A stretch of 64,000 nucleotides of DNA from positions 35,111 through 99,110 of the forward strand of contig NZ_ALBQ01000039.1 in the NCBI RefSeq assembly GCF_000282895.1, read 5' to 3'. Below, in pieces: positions 17,213 through 28,188 of this stretch. The position numbers were made by a program, and so were the translations under genes. The DNA comes from Sphingomonas sp. ATCC 31555 (GTDB taxonomy: Bacteria > Pseudomonadota > Alphaproteobacteria > Sphingomonadales > Sphingomonadaceae). Every line of letters begins with the position of its first letter. The first letter of the stretch is position 1. The notes beneath the pieces were generated by a model. The model had not been told where the DNA came from and ran no database searches. It saw only the letters and a program-made list of their open reading frames with translations.

Positions 17213-18330
17213 GACAACAACCTCTCGTGCACCACCTTGCCGCCCTGCGTCACGCGGACGGCACTGCCGATCTCGTCGTCCAGCACCGGCTTGCCCGCAT
17301 CCTTGTCCCAGAACGCAGACAGAAAGTTGAACAGGTTGCGCGCGAACAGCGCGGAGGCATCGGTCGCCAGCCGGCTGGGAACGTTGCGATGGCCGATGAT
17401 CTTCACACCGTGTCGTTCGACGATTTCGCCCGGCACTGCGCCTTCCACATTGCCGCCTTGCTCCACCGCCAGGTCGACGATCACGCTGCCCGGCTTCATG
17501 CTGGCCACCTGCGCGTCGCTGATCAGTCGCGGCGCGGGGCGCCCCGGGATCAGCGCGGTCGTGATCACGATATCCTGCTTGGCGATGTGCGCGGAGACGA
17601 GTTCGGCCTGCGCCGCCTTGTATTCGTCGCTCATCTCGGTGGCATAGCCGCCGGTGCCTTCGCCTTCGATGCCCTTCACATTCTCCACGAAGATCGGCTT
17701 CGCGCCAAGCGACAGGATCTGCTCTTTGGTCGCGGCGCGCACGTCGGTCGCGGAAACCTGCGCGCCCAGCCGCCGTGCGGTGGCGATCGCCTGCAGCCCC
17801 GCCACGCCCACACCCATCACGAACAGCTTGGCGGCGCTCACCGTGCCCGCAGCCGTCATCATCATCGGGAAGGCGCGGTCAAATTCGGCCGCCGCGTCCA
17901 GCACCGCCTTGTAGCCGGCAAGGTTCGATTGCGACGACAGGATATCCATCGATTGCGCCCGCGTGATGCGCGGCATGAATTCCATCGAAAGCGCTTCGAG
18001 CCCCAGCGCGGCGTAGCGATCGAGTCGCGCCCGCTCGCCGAACGGGTTCAGCCCGGCAACCAGCCACGCGCCCTGCTTCAGGCCCGCCAGGCTGTCCGGA
18101 TCGGGGCCCTGCACGGCCAGCACGATATCGGCGTTTGCGAGCACCTCCGCCCGCGATCCCAGCGTCGCGCCGGCGTCGCGATAGGCCTGGTCACTATAGG
18201 ATGCGGCTATTCCCGCGCCGCTTTCGATTGCCACGTTCGCTTGTAAGCCGATGAACTTCTTCACCGTTTCCGGGGTAGCCGCAACCCGCCGCTCAGCAAA
18301 CGCGGCCTCTTTCAATACAGCGATCTTCAC
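17209..18330 (-). CDS. pntAA: NAD(P) transhydrogenase subunit alpha part 1 (NAD-binding)
   Basis: 373 residues. This soluble domain I binds NAD(H). It opens MKIAVLKEAAFAERRVAATP, the alanine dehydrogenase/PNT N-terminal signature, and contains the Rossmann motif VMGVGVAGLQAIATARRLGA near residue 170, RAATKEQ, and the PNT signature region around FVENVKGIEGEGTGGYA. The start is GTG at 18330, one base after the stop of the coxIV-like minigene, so translation is probably coupled. It ends with a GTGA overlap into the DUF559 gene. With pntAB and pntB it forms the proton-translocating transhydrogenase. Confidence 0.95.
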   Translation of the reverse strand: MKIAVLKEAAFAERRVAATPETVKKFIGLQANVAIESGAGIAASYSDQAYRDAGATLGSRAEVLANADIVLAVQGPDPDSLAGLKQGAWLVAGLNPFGERARLDRYAALGLEALSMEFMPRITRAQSMDILSSQSNLAGYKAVLDAAAEFDRAFPMMMTAAGTVSAAKLFVMGVGVAGLQAIATARRLGAQVSATDVRAATKEQILSLGAKPIFVENVKGIEGEGTGGYATEMSDEYKAAQAELVSAHIAKQDIVITTALIPGRPAPRLISDAQVASMKPGSVIVDLAVEQGGNVEGAVPGEIVERHGVKIIGHRNVPSRLATDASALFARNLFNFLSAFWDKDAGKPVLDDEIGSAVRVTQGGKVVHERLLS

Positions 18331-18331
18331 G

Positions 18332-18469
18332 TCAATGTGCGATCAGGAAGACGACAAAGGCGGCAATCAGCACGACGATGACCGTTCCCCATTTCATCAA
18401 TGCAGTGAAACCGTGGAAGGTATCGAGATGCGTTTGGACCTCGCCAGCGTTTTCGCCCGTTTCCGCCAT
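18332..18469 (-). CDS. aa3-type cytochrome c oxidase subunit IV-like minigene
   Basis: 45 residues: a polar N-terminus (MAETGENAGEVQTHLDTFHG) and a single hydrophobic helix (WGTVIVVLIAAFVVFLIAH). This is the pattern of the bacterial aa3-oxidase subunit IV family (COX4_pro_2), a one-helix accessory subunit of cytochrome c oxidase with no catalytic residues. The start at 18469 follows GGAAGC; the TGA at 18332 is separated by one base from the pntAA start. It is the first gene of the pnt operon in this window. Too short for routine gene callers. Confidence 0.75.
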   Translation of the reverse strand: MAETGENAGEVQTHLDTFHGFTALMKWGTVIVVLIAAFVVFLIAH

Positions 18470-18630
18470 GGATCAGCTTCCTCTCCAAAGGTGCCCCATG
18501 CCTTATACCGCTGCGTCGCGCGCCCTCAACCCCGCCGGCCCAAGAACTGGTTCGTGCAGGCTTAAGCCGAACTTTACGCATCTGTACTAGAGATGCGGCT
18601 CGAAACGGGACAATTGGGACTGGAGTCGGC

Positions 18631-20061
18631 ATGACGCGCAACGGACAGCGCCTTCTGTTGCTGATCGATTCGGAACCGGCGCAGCGGCGTCTGGTGGCGG
18701 CGATCGCATCGCGCCGCAGCTGGCGGACGCTGTTCGCCGACGACGCCGGCTCGGCGCTGTCGACGCTGGCGACCGCCGAGGGCATGGCGGTAGATGCGAT
18801 CATCCTCGATCATTCGGGTTCCGATGCGGATGCTTCGGCGCTGATCGGCGATCTGCGGGCACGCCGCCCGTCCTTGCCGATCCTCGTCCTGGCAGCCAAT
18901 GGCTCGGTCGCCGCGGCGGTTGCGGCCATGCGCGCGGGGGCCAGCGATTTCCTGGTCAAGCCGATCGCCTCCGAACGCCTGCTCGCGGCGCTGGAAGCGG
19001 CGCTCGGCGGCAGCAGCGCCGGCGAGCTCCGGCCGCTGACCGAAAAGCTCACCGCCAATCTCGGCTTCGGCGGCATCGTCGGCTCGGCGCCGCAGTTCCG
19101 CGCCGCGCTGGCGATCGCAGCGAAGGCGGCTCGCGCCCGCGTCCCGGTGCTGATCGAAGGCGAAAGCGGCGTCGGCAAGCACGTGGTCGCCGAAGCGATC
19201 CACAGCGCCTCGCCGCGCAGCCGCAAGGAACTGGTCTGCGTCAATTGTGGTGCGATCACCGCCAATCTCGTCGAATCGGAGCTGTTCGGGCACGAGGAAG
19301 GCGCCTTTACCGGTGCGTTCGAGCGCAAGATCGGCCGCTTCGTCGATGCCGATGGCAGCACCATCTTCCTGGACGAAGTCAACGAAATGCCGCTGGAGGC
19401 GCAGGTAAAGCTGCTGCGCGTGCTGCAGACCGGCGAGATCCAGCCGCTCGGCGCCCGGCATCCGCGCGAAGTGGATGTGCGTATCGTCGCCGCCAGCAAC
19501 GTGCCGCTGCTCGCCGAAGTCGAAGCAGGCCGCTTCCGCGAAGATCTCTATTATCGGCTGAACGTCGTGCAGGTCACCATCCCGCCGCTGCGCGAGCGCG
19601 CCGGCGACATCCCGGCGCTCGTTCGGCATCTGCTCGGTCGCATCGCCGAACAGCCGGGGCTGCGCGCGCTCGGGATCAGCGAAGACGCGCTGCAGTTGCT
19701 CAGCAGCTATGATTGGCCGGGCAATGTCCGCCAGCTGCAAAATGCATTGTTCCGCGCGGCCGTGCTCTGCGACGAAGACGGGCTGACGCAGGAGGATTTC
19801 CCGCAAATCGCCCAGCTCACCCGCGGTCGTTCGGCCACGCCCGGCCCGATGGGAGCGGCCGCCGCGGCCGCGGCCGGCATCACGCTGTTCCGGCCCGACG
19901 GCAATCTGCGCCCGCTCGACGAGATCGAGGCGGATGTGATCCGGCTGGCGATCGGCCATTATCGCGGCCGGATGACCGAGGTCGCCCGCCGCCTCGGCAT
20001 CGGTCGCTCAACGCTGTACCGAAAGCTCGGCGAGCTGGGGATCGATCAGACCGCAGCGTGA
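18631..20061 (+). CDS. Sigma-54-dependent response-regulator-type activator (Fis family)
   Basis: 476 residues in NtrC/DctD order. Residues 5-120 form a receiver-like domain with a probable phosphoacceptor in AIILDHSGSD and the conserved Lys in FLVKPI. The AAA+ domain (about 150-380) has Walker A GESGVGKH, the sigma-54 contact loop EGAFTGAF, and Walker B IFLDEVNEM. A C-terminal HTH_8 follows (MTEVARRLGIGRSTLYRKL). It should remodel sigma-54 RNA polymerase closed complexes at remote promoters. GGAG lies six bases before the ATG. No sensor kinase gene is adjacent, so its input and targets are unknown. The last 16 bases overlap the convergent folP. Confidence 0.9.
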   Translation: MTRNGQRLLLLIDSEPAQRRLVAAIASRRSWRTLFADDAGSALSTLATAEGMAVDAIILDHSGSDADASALIGDLRARRPSLPILVLAANGSVAAAVAAMRAGASDFLVKPIASERLLAALEAALGGSSAGELRPLTEKLTANLGFGGIVGSAPQFRAALAIAAKAARARVPVLIEGESGVGKHVVAEAIHSASPRSRKELVCVNCGAITANLVESELFGHEEGAFTGAFERKIGRFVDADGSTIFLDEVNEMPLEAQVKLLRVLQTGEIQPLGARHPREVDVRIVAASNVPLLAEVEAGRFREDLYYRLNVVQVTIPPLRERAGDIPALVRHLLGRIAEQPGLRALGISEDALQLLSSYDWPGNVRQLQNALFRAAVLCDEDGLTQEDFPQIAQLTRGRSATPGPMGAAAAAAAGITLFRPDGNLRPLDEIEADVIRLAIGHYRGRMTEVARRLGIGRSTLYRKLGELGIDQTAA

Positions 20062-21143
20062 GGCGCGGTGAGCGCGGCATCCTGCATGCCGCGCCACACC
20101 CGCAGCGCCTGGACGCTCTCGAACACGTCGTGGACACGCAGCAGCTGCACGCCCAGCGCGGCCCCCTTCAACGCCAGCGCGAGCGATCCGCCCAGCCGCT
20201 GTTCGGCGGGCGCGTCGTTGGCGAGCGCGCCGACCACCCGCTTGCGGCTCGCGCCCAGCAGGATCGGGCAGCCGATCCCGTGGAACAGCGCCAAGCCGTT
20301 CATCAGCGCGAGATTGTCCGCCAGCGACTTGCCGAAGCCGATGCCGGGATCGATGACGATCTTCGCCCGGTCGACGCCGGCGGCAACCACGGCCTCGACG
20401 CGCGCCTCCAGCCAGTCATAGACCTCGATCAGCACGTCGGCATAGCCGCCCGTCCCCTTGGCGCCGTGCTTGGGGTCGGCGGCGTGCATCAGCACGACGG
20501 GGCAGCCCGCGCGCGCGACCACCTCCAGTGCACGATCGTCGTAGAGCAGCGCGGACACGTCGTTGACGACATGCGCGCCCGCAGCGAGCGCCGCCTCCAT
20601 GACCGCCGCCTTGCGGGTGTCGATCGAGATCGCCGCGCCGCTCGCTGCCAGCCGCTCGATCACCGGCACGACGCGCGCAATCTCGTCGCCTTCCCACACC
20701 GTTTCCGCGCCCGGCCGGGTGGATTCGCCGCCCACGTCGAGGATCGCCGCGCCGGCAATGCTCATGTCGACACCCGACTGCGCGGCAGCGGCCGGGTCGC
20801 CCAGATGCTTGCCGCCGTCGGAGAAGCTGTCGGGCGTCATGTTGAGGATCGCCATCACTTGCGGCTGATCGAAGCGCAGGGTGCGGGTGCCGAGGGTCAG
20901 CGGCGGGCGGGGCGCGGTGATGCGCGCGGCGATGGAGGCGAGGCGGGGATCGGCCTCGGCATCGGAGATGGAGACGGCGCGCTGAAGAACCCGCTTACCG
21001 TTCTCCACTGCGATCAGTTCATAGCCGGAGAACCAGCAAAGCCCGCCCGCCAGCCGCGCGACCTCGCCATCGCGCCCGACGGGCGTGTCGACGAACTGGA
21101 TCGGGCGGAGGTAGAGGCGCGCGGCGGACGGAAGGTTGAGCAT
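20046..21143 (-). CDS. folP: Dihydropteroate synthase with N-terminal extension
   Basis: 365 residues. The enzyme joins 6-hydroxymethyl-dihydropterin diphosphate and 4-aminobenzoate in folate synthesis; it is the sulfonamide target. Core motifs: QVMAILNMTPDSFSDGG at about 95-111, DVGGESTRPGA, VVNDVSALL, IDPGIGFGKS, and LGASRKRVVG. The core starts near residue 88, so the protein has about 90 extra N-terminal residues (LYLRPIQFVDTPVGRDGE and on) compared with E. coli FolP; such extensions occur in alphaproteobacteria. Standalone gene converging with the sigma-54 activator; a REP-like pair lies between it and ccrM. Confidence 0.93.
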   Translation of the reverse strand: MLNLPSAARLYLRPIQFVDTPVGRDGEVARLAGGLCWFSGYELIAVENGKRVLQRAVSISDAEADPRLASIAARITAPRPPLTLGTRTLRFDQPQVMAILNMTPDSFSDGGKHLGDPAAAAQSGVDMSIAGAAILDVGGESTRPGAETVWEGDEIARVVPVIERLAASGAAISIDTRKAAVMEAALAAGAHVVNDVSALLYDDRALEVVARAGCPVVLMHAADPKHGAKGTGGYADVLIEVYDWLEARVEAVVAAGVDRAKIVIDPGIGFGKSLADNLALMNGLALFHGIGCPILLGASRKRVVGALANDAPAEQRLGGSLALALKGAALGVQLLRVHDVFESVQALRVWRGMQDAALTAPHAAV

Positions 21144-21200
21144 TCGGTCGTGCTACCGGCGCAACGCTCGCAATAAAAGCGCAACCCTCTAAGCCTTCGC

Positions 21201-21316
21201 TCCCGTCCCGCTTGCGGGAGGGGTCGGGGTAGGGGCGGGCGGGACGCAGGCTACGCCGGTGAAGAAAGAACCTCCACGTCGCACCCTCCCCTAGCCCCTC
21301 CCGCAAGAGGGAGGGG
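21201..21316. repeat. Inverted pair of REP-like elements between folP and ccrM
   Basis: Left copy 21201-21235 holds CCCGCTTGCGGGAGGGG then CGGGGTAGGGG. Right copy 21283-21316 is its inverse (CCCTCCCCTAGCCCC then TCCCGCAAGAGGGAGGGG). The family is the same as the copies at 16.9, 17.1, 33.7 and 49.7 kb. Sited between genes on the same strand, the pair may act as transcript-stabilising or attenuating hairpins. Confidence 0.65.
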
Positions 21317-21333
21317 CATTTGACGGCAGGCGC

Positions 21334-22715
<1,382 letters not shown>

Positions 22716-22717
<2 letters not shown>

Positions 22718-23285
22718 AACCGATCGCGATGGCCTCACCGCCGCCCGCGACGCTTGCCGCGAGCCGCGCACGGGCCTGCGTGAACAGTCCCAGTTCGTAG
22801 AGCGCCTGCGCCTCGCGCCCCAGCCATTCGGCCTCGTCGCCGAATCGGAGGCGCGCCGCGACGCACAGCGCCACGCGCACTTCACACGAGGTGCCCGCCG
22901 CCTGCATCGCCCTGCGCAGCGCCTTGCGACTGGGCCGCGGCCCCAGCATGTCGGAGGGCAGGCGCAGCGACAATGCCCGCTCCCGCCAGGGTTCGATCTC
23001 GCCCAGATCGGCGAATGCGCTCGCCAGCGCCGGATCGCGCAGCGTTTCCAGAAAGGCGATGTGCAGCGGATGCATCGGGTCGGTCAGCGCCGCACCGTCG
23101 TCGAAGCGGAAGCGGATCGCCCCCAGCCCGCGCGATTCGGCATAGCGAACCATCGCCGCCATTTCGTGGAAGCTCGCCGGCCCGACGATCGCCTCGCGCA
23201 GCAGTTCGGCCAGGACGGGATCATAGCGCGTCACGGGCTGGAACCCGCCGGCCGCCCCTCCCATGATGCTGCCCATATATGCCAT
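22716..23285 (-). CDS. Conserved hypothetical protein
   Basis: About 189 residues from the ATG at 23285, which has GGAGGAGC six bases upstream; an in-frame ATG at 23345 lacks a site. No signal peptide or membrane helix. The N-terminus is Gly/Met-rich (MAYMGSIMGGAAGGFQPV); the rest is helical with Arg-rich repeats (ALRRAMQAAGTSCEVRVALC, EWLGREAQALYELGLF). I do not recognise a family. It lies between rnhB (78 bases) and ccrM, on the same strand, and its stop codon overlaps one of the GANTC sites in the ccrM upstream region. Confidence 0.65.
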
Positions 23286-23363
23286 GCCCGCTCCTCCCGC
23301 TGCTATCCTTCCATTGTAGGACGGCGGCGAAAGCGCAGGGCGCACTAGGCAAAATTTGCCGGG

Positions 23364-23990
23364 TTATTCCGCCGCGATCGGCCCGAAATCGAGATGTGCC
23401 TGCGCGACCGGCGCAAAGCTGCGGCGATGGTGCGGTGTCGGGCCCAGCGCGCGCAGCGCCTCCTGGTGGGCCTTGCCGCCATAGCCCTTGTTCGATGCCC
23501 AGCCATAGCCGGGGAACTGCGCATCGAGTTCCACCATCATGCAGTCGCGCCGATGCTTGGCGACGATCGAGGCCGCCGCAATCGACAGGCACAGCGCATC
23601 GCCGCTCACCACCGCCTCGCTGCGATGATCCCATTTCGGGCAGCGATTGCCGTCGACCAGCACGAAGGCGGGCGGGAAGCCGAGGGACTCTACCGCGCGC
23701 GTCATCGCCAGCATCGTCGCCCACAGGATGTTCAGCCGGTCGATCTCCTCGACGCTGGCGATCCCCACCCCCACCTTCGCGCAGGCGAGCAGTTCCTCGC
23801 ACAGCCGCGCGCGCTTGGCGGCCGTCAGCGCCTTGGAATCGTTGATGCCCTCGGGAATGCAGTCCGGGTCCAGCACCACCGCGGCGGCCACCACCGGTCC
23901 GGCCAGCGGACCGCGCCCGGCCTCGTCCACTCCGGCTACCGGGCCGGCGTGGCGCTGGAAATAGCGGGTTTCGTAGGAAAGGTCAGGCAT
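23364..23990 (-). CDS. rnhB: Ribonuclease HII
   Basis: 208 residues. RNase HII cuts the RNA strand of RNA/DNA hybrids and starts removal of single ribonucleotides from DNA. Active-site motif [19 protein letters not shown] (with the Asp-Glu pair) is near residues 20-38; further acidic residues lie in VDGNRCP and [14 protein letters not shown]. Length is standard. It overlaps the end of the thiD/VOC gene by 8 bases and so is part of the glmM-DUF1272-thiD-rnhB transcription unit. Proximity of rnhB to ccrM is commonly seen in alphaproteobacteria. Confidence 0.95.
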   Translation of the reverse strand: MPDLSYETRYFQRHAGPVAGVDEAGRGPLAGPVVAAAVVLDPDCIPEGINDSKALTAAKRARLCEELLACAKVGVGIASVEEIDRLNILWATMLAMTRAVESLGFPPAFVLVDGNRCPKWDHRSEAVVSGDALCLSIAAASIVAKHRRDCMMVELDAQFPGYGWASNKGYGGKAHQEALRALGPTPHHRRSFAPVAQAHLDFGPIAAE

Positions 23991-25143
23991 CGTCCTCGAT
24001 CCGCCATGGCGGAAAGCGGCGCATTTCGCCAGCCTGATATAGCCGGATCTGGTTGCCGGCAGGATCTCGCAACCGCGCCTCGCGCCAGCCCCATTTCTCG
24101 TCCTTGGGCTCCTGTTCGAAGCGGAAGCCCTGCTGCTGGAGATAGGCGACGGTCACGTCGAGGTCGCCGCATTCGAAATAGACCACCGGCGCGGTGTACG
24201 CCTCGTCGGTCGCGATCGAGAAGGTCGCGCCGCCCTCGGTCTCGAAGCGCGCATAGCGGGGGCTGGCGCGCACCACCTGCCGCAGCCCGAGCAGCCGATA
24301 GAAGCGCTCGCTCGCCACCAGATCCTGCGCCGGCACCGTCACTTGGTTCAGCATCGGCTCGAAGAAGCTCATGTTGAGGTCGAGCCGCACCGCCTGCTGC
24401 GCCATCGGCCCGTGTCCCCGCCCCAGCCCCTCGGCCTCGCGCATCGCGATTCGCACGAAGCGCCGCGCCCGGCTCACCGCCTCGGGCAGGTCCCATTCGC
24501 AGGCGAGGCCGCAGGCGATGGCGGAGGCCAGCGTGCAGCCGGTGCCATGGTCGTTCTCGCTGTCGATCTTCGGATCGCGCCACTCGATCCGCGGCGGGTC
24601 CTCCGGATTGAACGAATAGAGGGTGTCGACCACTTCCGGCCCCGCGCCATGCCCGCCCTTCACCAGCACCGCGCAGCGATGCGCCGCCACGATCTCCTGC
24701 GGATCGCGGCCCAGCGCCTCCAGCTCGGGCAGGTTGGGCGTCACCACGGTCGCCCGGTCCATCAGCCGCTCGAACGCGGCGACGGTCGCGTCGTCGGCCA
24801 GCCGGGCGCCGCTCGTCGCCACCATCACGGGATCGAACACCACCGGCACGCCGGGCAGTTCGTCCAGCCGCTCGGCCACTGCCAGCGCGGTGCGGGCCGA
24901 ACCGATCATGCCGATCTTCACCGCATCCACGCCGATGTCGCGCACCACCGAATCGATCTGCGCCAGCACCATGTCGGTCGGCACGGCATGCACCGCCTGC
25001 ACGCCCACCGTATTCTGCGCGGTGATCGCGGTGATCGCGGTCATCGCGTGGCCACCCAGCATGGTCACGGTCTTGATGTCGGCCTGGATCCCGGCGCCCC
25101 CGCCGGAATCCGAGCCTGCGATGATCAGCACGCGTGCGCCCAT
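23983..25143 (-). CDS. thiD: ThiD hydroxymethylpyrimidine kinase fused to a VOC/glyoxalase-like domain
   Basis: 386 residues. Residues 1-258 are a complete HMP/HMP-phosphate kinase of thiamine synthesis (ribokinase fold): [20 protein letters not shown] at the start, [29 protein letters not shown] and the anion-hole/catalytic motif [14 protein letters not shown]. From about 262 a second domain follows: [20 protein letters not shown] and [13 protein letters not shown], the start and end of a VOC (glyoxalase/bleomycin resistance) module. No stop or start codon separates them, so this is one chain. ThiD is normally about 265 residues. The VOC role is unknown. Upstream DUF1272 ends 4 bases before. 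Confidence 0.9.
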   Translation of the reverse strand: MGARVLIIAGSDSGGGAGIQADIKTVTMLGGHAMTAITAITAQNTVGVQAVHAVPTDMVLAQIDSVVRDIGVDAVKIGMIGSARTALAVAERLDELPGVPVVFDPVMVATSGARLADDATVAAFERLMDRATVVTPNLPELEALGRDPQEIVAAHRCAVLVKGGHGAGPEVVDTLYSFNPEDPPRIEWRDPKIDSENDHGTGCTLASAIACGLACEWDLPEAVSRARRFVRIAMREAEGLGRGHGPMAQQAVRLDLNMSFFEPMLNQVTVPAQDLVASERFYRLLGLRQVVRASPRYARFETEGGATFSIATDEAYTAPVVYFECGDLDVTVAYLQQQGFRFEQEPKDEKWGWREARLRDPAGNQIRLYQAGEMRRFPPWRIEDDA

Positions 25144-25147
25144 GCCC

Positions 25148-25372
25148 TTACCCCTTGTGCTTCCGCTCGGTGGATGCCGGATGCCGCTTTAGCGCATCGC
25201 CGACCCGCGCGGGACGATCGAGCAGTTCGCCGCCGCAATTGGGGCAGCGCTCGTCGAGTTCGTCGGCGCATTCGGCGCAGAAGGTGCATTCGAACGAGCA
25301 GATGAACGCGCCGCCGGCATCGGCCGGCAGGTCGGTGCCGCAGCGTTCGCAATCGGGCCGCATGTCCAGCAT
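25148..25372 (-). CDS. DUF1272 zinc-ribbon protein
   Basis: 74 residues with seven or eight Cys in paired spacing: CERCG near the N-terminus, CSFECTFCAECADEL in the middle, RCPNCGGELL after it. These pairs make two small zinc-binding knuckles. The family (DUF1272) is widespread in proteobacteria with no defined function. The ATG at 25372 shares a base with the glmM stop (TGATG), so translation is coupled to glmM, and the thiD fusion gene begins four bases after its stop. Confidence 0.85.
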   Translation of the reverse strand: MLDMRPDCERCGTDLPADAGGAFICSFECTFCAECADELDERCPNCGGELLDRPARVGDALKRHPASTERKHKG

Positions 25373-26712
25373 CAGGCTGCCGCCTCGCGCACCGCGTCGC
25401 AGATCCGGTCGACCACCGCTTCCACCTGCCCGCGATCATCGCCTTCGGCCATGACCCGGATCACCGGTTCGGTGCCGGAGGCGCGGATCACCAGCCGGCC
25501 GCGCCCCTTCAGCTCGACTTCTGCCCCTGCAATCACCTCCTGCACGCGCGCATCCTCCAGCGGCTTGCCGCCGGCGAAGCGGACGTTCTTGAGGAGCTGC
25601 GGCAATGGCTCGAACCGGCGCAGCACTTCGCTGGCCGGCGCACCCGCGCGGACGATCTCGGCCAGCACCTGCAGCGCCGCGACAAGCCCGTCGCCGGTGG
25701 TGGCATAGTCGGAGAGGATGATATGCCCGCTCTGCTCGCCGCCGACATTATAGCCGGAGCCGCGCATCTTCTCGAGCACATAGCGGTCGCCCACCTTGGT
25801 GCGCACCAGCCCCAGGCCCTGCGCGGCGAGGTGCCGCTCGAGCCCCAGGTTCGACATGACGGTGGCCACCAGCCCGCCACCGGCAAGCTTACCCTGCCGC
25901 GCCCAGCCGGTGGCGATCAGCGCCATCAGTTGGTCGCCGTCGATCACCGTGCCGGTCTCGTCGACCACGATCAGCCGGTCGGCATCGCCGTCGAGCGCGA
26001 TACCCAGCGCCGCCCCCGATCCCACCACCGTTTCGCACAGCACCTGCGGCGCGGTGGAGCCGACGCCGTCATTGATGTTCTTGCCGTTGGGGGAAACACC
26101 GATCGAGACGACTTCCGCGCCCAGTTCCCAAAGCGCCGCGGGCGCCACCTGATACGCCGCGCCGTTGGCGCAATCGACCACCACTTTCAGCCCGTCCAGC
26201 GTCAGTTCGGACGGAAAGGTCGATTTGGCGAAGTGGATATAGCGGCCCCGCGCATCCTCCACGCGCCGCGCCCGGCCGATGGCGGCGGAAGGCGCCAGCG
26301 CCACATCGCCCTCGATCAGCCCTTCGATCGCCTCCTCGTCGGCATCGGAGAGCTTGTAGCCATCGGGCCCGAACAGCTTGATGCCGTTGTCGAAATACGG
26401 GTTGTGGCTCGCCGAGATCATCACGCCCAGATCGGCGCGCATCGAATGGGTCAGCATCGCCACCGCCGGCGTCGGCATCGGGCCGACCAGCACCACGTCC
26501 ATGCCGACGCTGGTGAAACCCGCGACCATCGCATTTTCCAGCATATAGCCGGACAGTCGCGTATCCTTGCCGATCACCACCCGGTGGCGGTGATCGCCGC
26601 GGCGGAAATGGGCGCCGGCGGCCATGCCCACCTTCATCGCCATCGCCGCCGTCATCGGGGACAGGTTGGTCGCCCCGCGGATGCCGTCGGTGCCGAAATA
26701 TTTTCTTGCCAT
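25372..26712 (-). CDS. glmM: Phosphoglucosamine mutase
   Basis: 446 residues. GlmM converts glucosamine-6-phosphate to glucosamine-1-phosphate for UDP-GlcNAc and thus peptidoglycan and LPS. It begins [13 protein letters not shown], has the phosphoserine loop [15 protein letters not shown] near residue 100, the metal-binding loop [11 protein letters not shown], and the sugar-binding [10 protein letters not shown], with [14 protein letters not shown] in domain 4. The ATG at 26712 directly gives the canonical N-terminus. First gene of an overlapping operon with DUF1272, thiD/VOC and rnhB, and divergent from the DAACS carrier over 71 bases. Confidence 0.96.
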   Translation of the reverse strand: MARKYFGTDGIRGATNLSPMTAAMAMKVGMAAGAHFRRGDHRHRVVIGKDTRLSGYMLENAMVAGFTSVGMDVVLVGPMPTPAVAMLTHSMRADLGVMISASHNPYFDNGIKLFGPDGYKLSDADEEAIEGLIEGDVALAPSAAIGRARRVEDARGRYIHFAKSTFPSELTLDGLKVVVDCANGAAYQVAPAALWELGAEVVSIGVSPNGKNINDGVGSTAPQVLCETVVGSGAALGIALDGDADRLIVVDETGTVIDGDQLMALIATGWARQGKLAGGGLVATVMSNLGLERHLAAQGLGLVRTKVGDRYVLEKMRGSGYNVGGEQSGHIILSDYATTGDGLVAALQVLAEIVRAGAPASEVLRRFEPLPQLLKNVRFAGGKPLEDARVQEVIAGAEVELKGRGRLVIRASGTEPVIRVMAEGDDRGQVEAVVDRICDAVREAAA

Positions 26713-26783
26713 GCTGCTCGTTCTCGCGCCCTTGTCGCGTTGTGTGCGTGCTGTGATAGCGGCGAAAATCTCAAAGGGCGAGC

Positions 26784-28031
26784 ATGTCGCAACCAACCCG
26801 TATTCTTCTTTCCCTGCTGGCCGGGCTCGCGATCGGCGCCACATTGTCGGCCTATTCGCCGCAGACCGGCCTTGCCGTCGCCGGCTGGGCACAGCCGGTG
26901 GGCCAGGCCTGGCTCAACGGCCTGCAGATGACGATCGTGCCGCTGGTGGTCGCGCTGCTGATCACCGGCGTCACCGCCACGGCAGAGGCCGCCGCCGCCG
27001 GCCGCCTCGCCGGGCGGGCGATCGCGCTCTATGTCGTGCTGCTGTTCTGCTCCGCGCTGGTCGCCGCGGTGCTGACGCCGCTGTTCCTCCAGATCGCGCC
27101 GCTGCCGCAGGAATCCGCTGCCAGCCTCCGCGCGGCGCTGAGCGGCGCGGAAAAGATCGGGCCGGTGCCCCCGCTCGGCGAGTTCCTGGCGGCGATCATC
27201 CCGGCCAACATCGTCAAGGCGGCGGCGGAAAACGCGTTTCTTTCGCTGATCATCTTCTCGCTGGTCTTCGCCTTCGCGATCACCCGGGTAAGCACGGAAT
27301 CGCGCACGCTGCTCACCAACTTCTTCATCGCAGTGCGCGACGTGATGCTGGTGGTGATCGATTGGGTGCTCTGGATCGGCCCCATCGGCGTGTTCGCGCT
27401 GGCGCTGGTGGTCGGCGCCAAGGCGGGCACCGGCGCATTCGGCGCGCTGCTCCACTACATCCTGATCGTCGCCAGCGTCGGCCTGGTCATCACGCTGCTC
27501 GCCTATCCGGCGGCGGTGCTCGGCGGGCGCATCGGCCTCGGGCGCTATATCCGCGCCGCGCTGCCCAGCCAGGCGGTGGCGATCAGCACCCAATCGTCGC
27601 TTGCGACGCTGCCGGTGATGGTCGAAAGCGCCGAGGAAGTGGGTGTGCCGGTGGCCGTCTCCGGCGTCACCATGCCGCTGGCGGTGGCGATCTTCCGCGC
27701 GACCGGCCCGGCGATGAACTTCGCCGTGGCGATCTATGTCGCCACCTGGTTCGGCGTGCCGCTGTCCGTCCCCACGCTGCTCGTCGGCGCGGTGGTCGCG
27801 ATGCTCACGTCGCTCGGCTCGGTCAGCCTGCCCGGCACGGTCAGCTATGTCAGCGCCATCTCCCCTGTCGCCGCGACGATCGGCGCGCCGATCACGCCGC
27901 TGGGCCTGCTGGTCGCGGTGGAAACCCTGCCGGACATCATGCGCACCGTCGGCAACGTCACCTGGGATCTGGCGACGACGATCTGGCTGTCGCGCAAGGC
28001 CGAGGCACCGGTGTCCGCACCGGCCGAATAG
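26784..28031 (+). CDS. Dicarboxylate/amino acid:cation symporter (DAACS family)
   Basis: 415 residues, eight helices plus two re-entrant hairpins. Features of the GltP/DctA fold: [20 protein letters not shown] early on, the Ser-rich hairpin [21 protein letters not shown] near residue 270, and the substrate/cation helix [17 protein letters not shown] (in place of the more usual NMDGT motif). It imports glutamate, aspartate or C4-dicarboxylates with protons or sodium. Because the NMDGT Asp-Gly-Thr is replaced here by TGPAMN, the ion or substrate preference may differ. It is monocistronic, diverging from glmM. Confidence 0.88.
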   Translation: MSQPTRILLSLLAGLAIGATLSAYSPQTGLAVAGWAQPVGQAWLNGLQMTIVPLVVALLITGVTATAEAAAAGRLAGRAIALYVVLLFCSALVAAVLTPLFLQIAPLPQESAASLRAALSGAEKIGPVPPLGEFLAAIIPANIVKAAAENAFLSLIIFSLVFAFAITRVSTESRTLLTNFFIAVRDVMLVVIDWVLWIGPIGVFALALVVGAKAGTGAFGALLHYILIVASVGLVITLLAYPAAVLGGRIGLGRYIRAALPSQAVAISTQSSLATLPVMVESAEEVGVPVAVSGVTMPLAVAIFRATGPAMNFAVAIYVATWFGVPLSVPTLLVGAVVAMLTSLGSVSLPGTVSYVSAISPVAATIGAPITPLGLLVAVETLPDIMRTVGNVTWDLATTIWLSRKAEAPVSAPAE

Positions 28032-28058
28032 CGGCCGAGAGTTCGCCAGGAACCCGGC

Positions 28059-28087
28059 CCCGCGCTCCTGCGAGAGCAGGAATGCGG
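28059..28087. repeat. Small palindromic hairpin after the DAACS gene
   Basis: TCCTGC (28066-28071) pairs with GCAGGA (28076-28081) around GAGA, nested in outer CCGC/GCGG arms. It may terminate or protect the symporter transcript, or be one of the dispersed intergenic palindromes typical of sphingomonads. Confidence 0.4.
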
Positions 28088-28188
28088 CGCTGCCGAGTCA
28101 GCCCAATGAAGGAGCGGGTCTGCTGCAGCGCGCCGAATGGCGAAATGTGGTGGGAGGCTGCCGTTCAGCTAGAACGGCAATTGCAATT

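Noticed and set aside
25144..25147. TPP riboswitch before thiD
   Set aside because: Only four bases separate thiD from DUF1272, so no leader exists.
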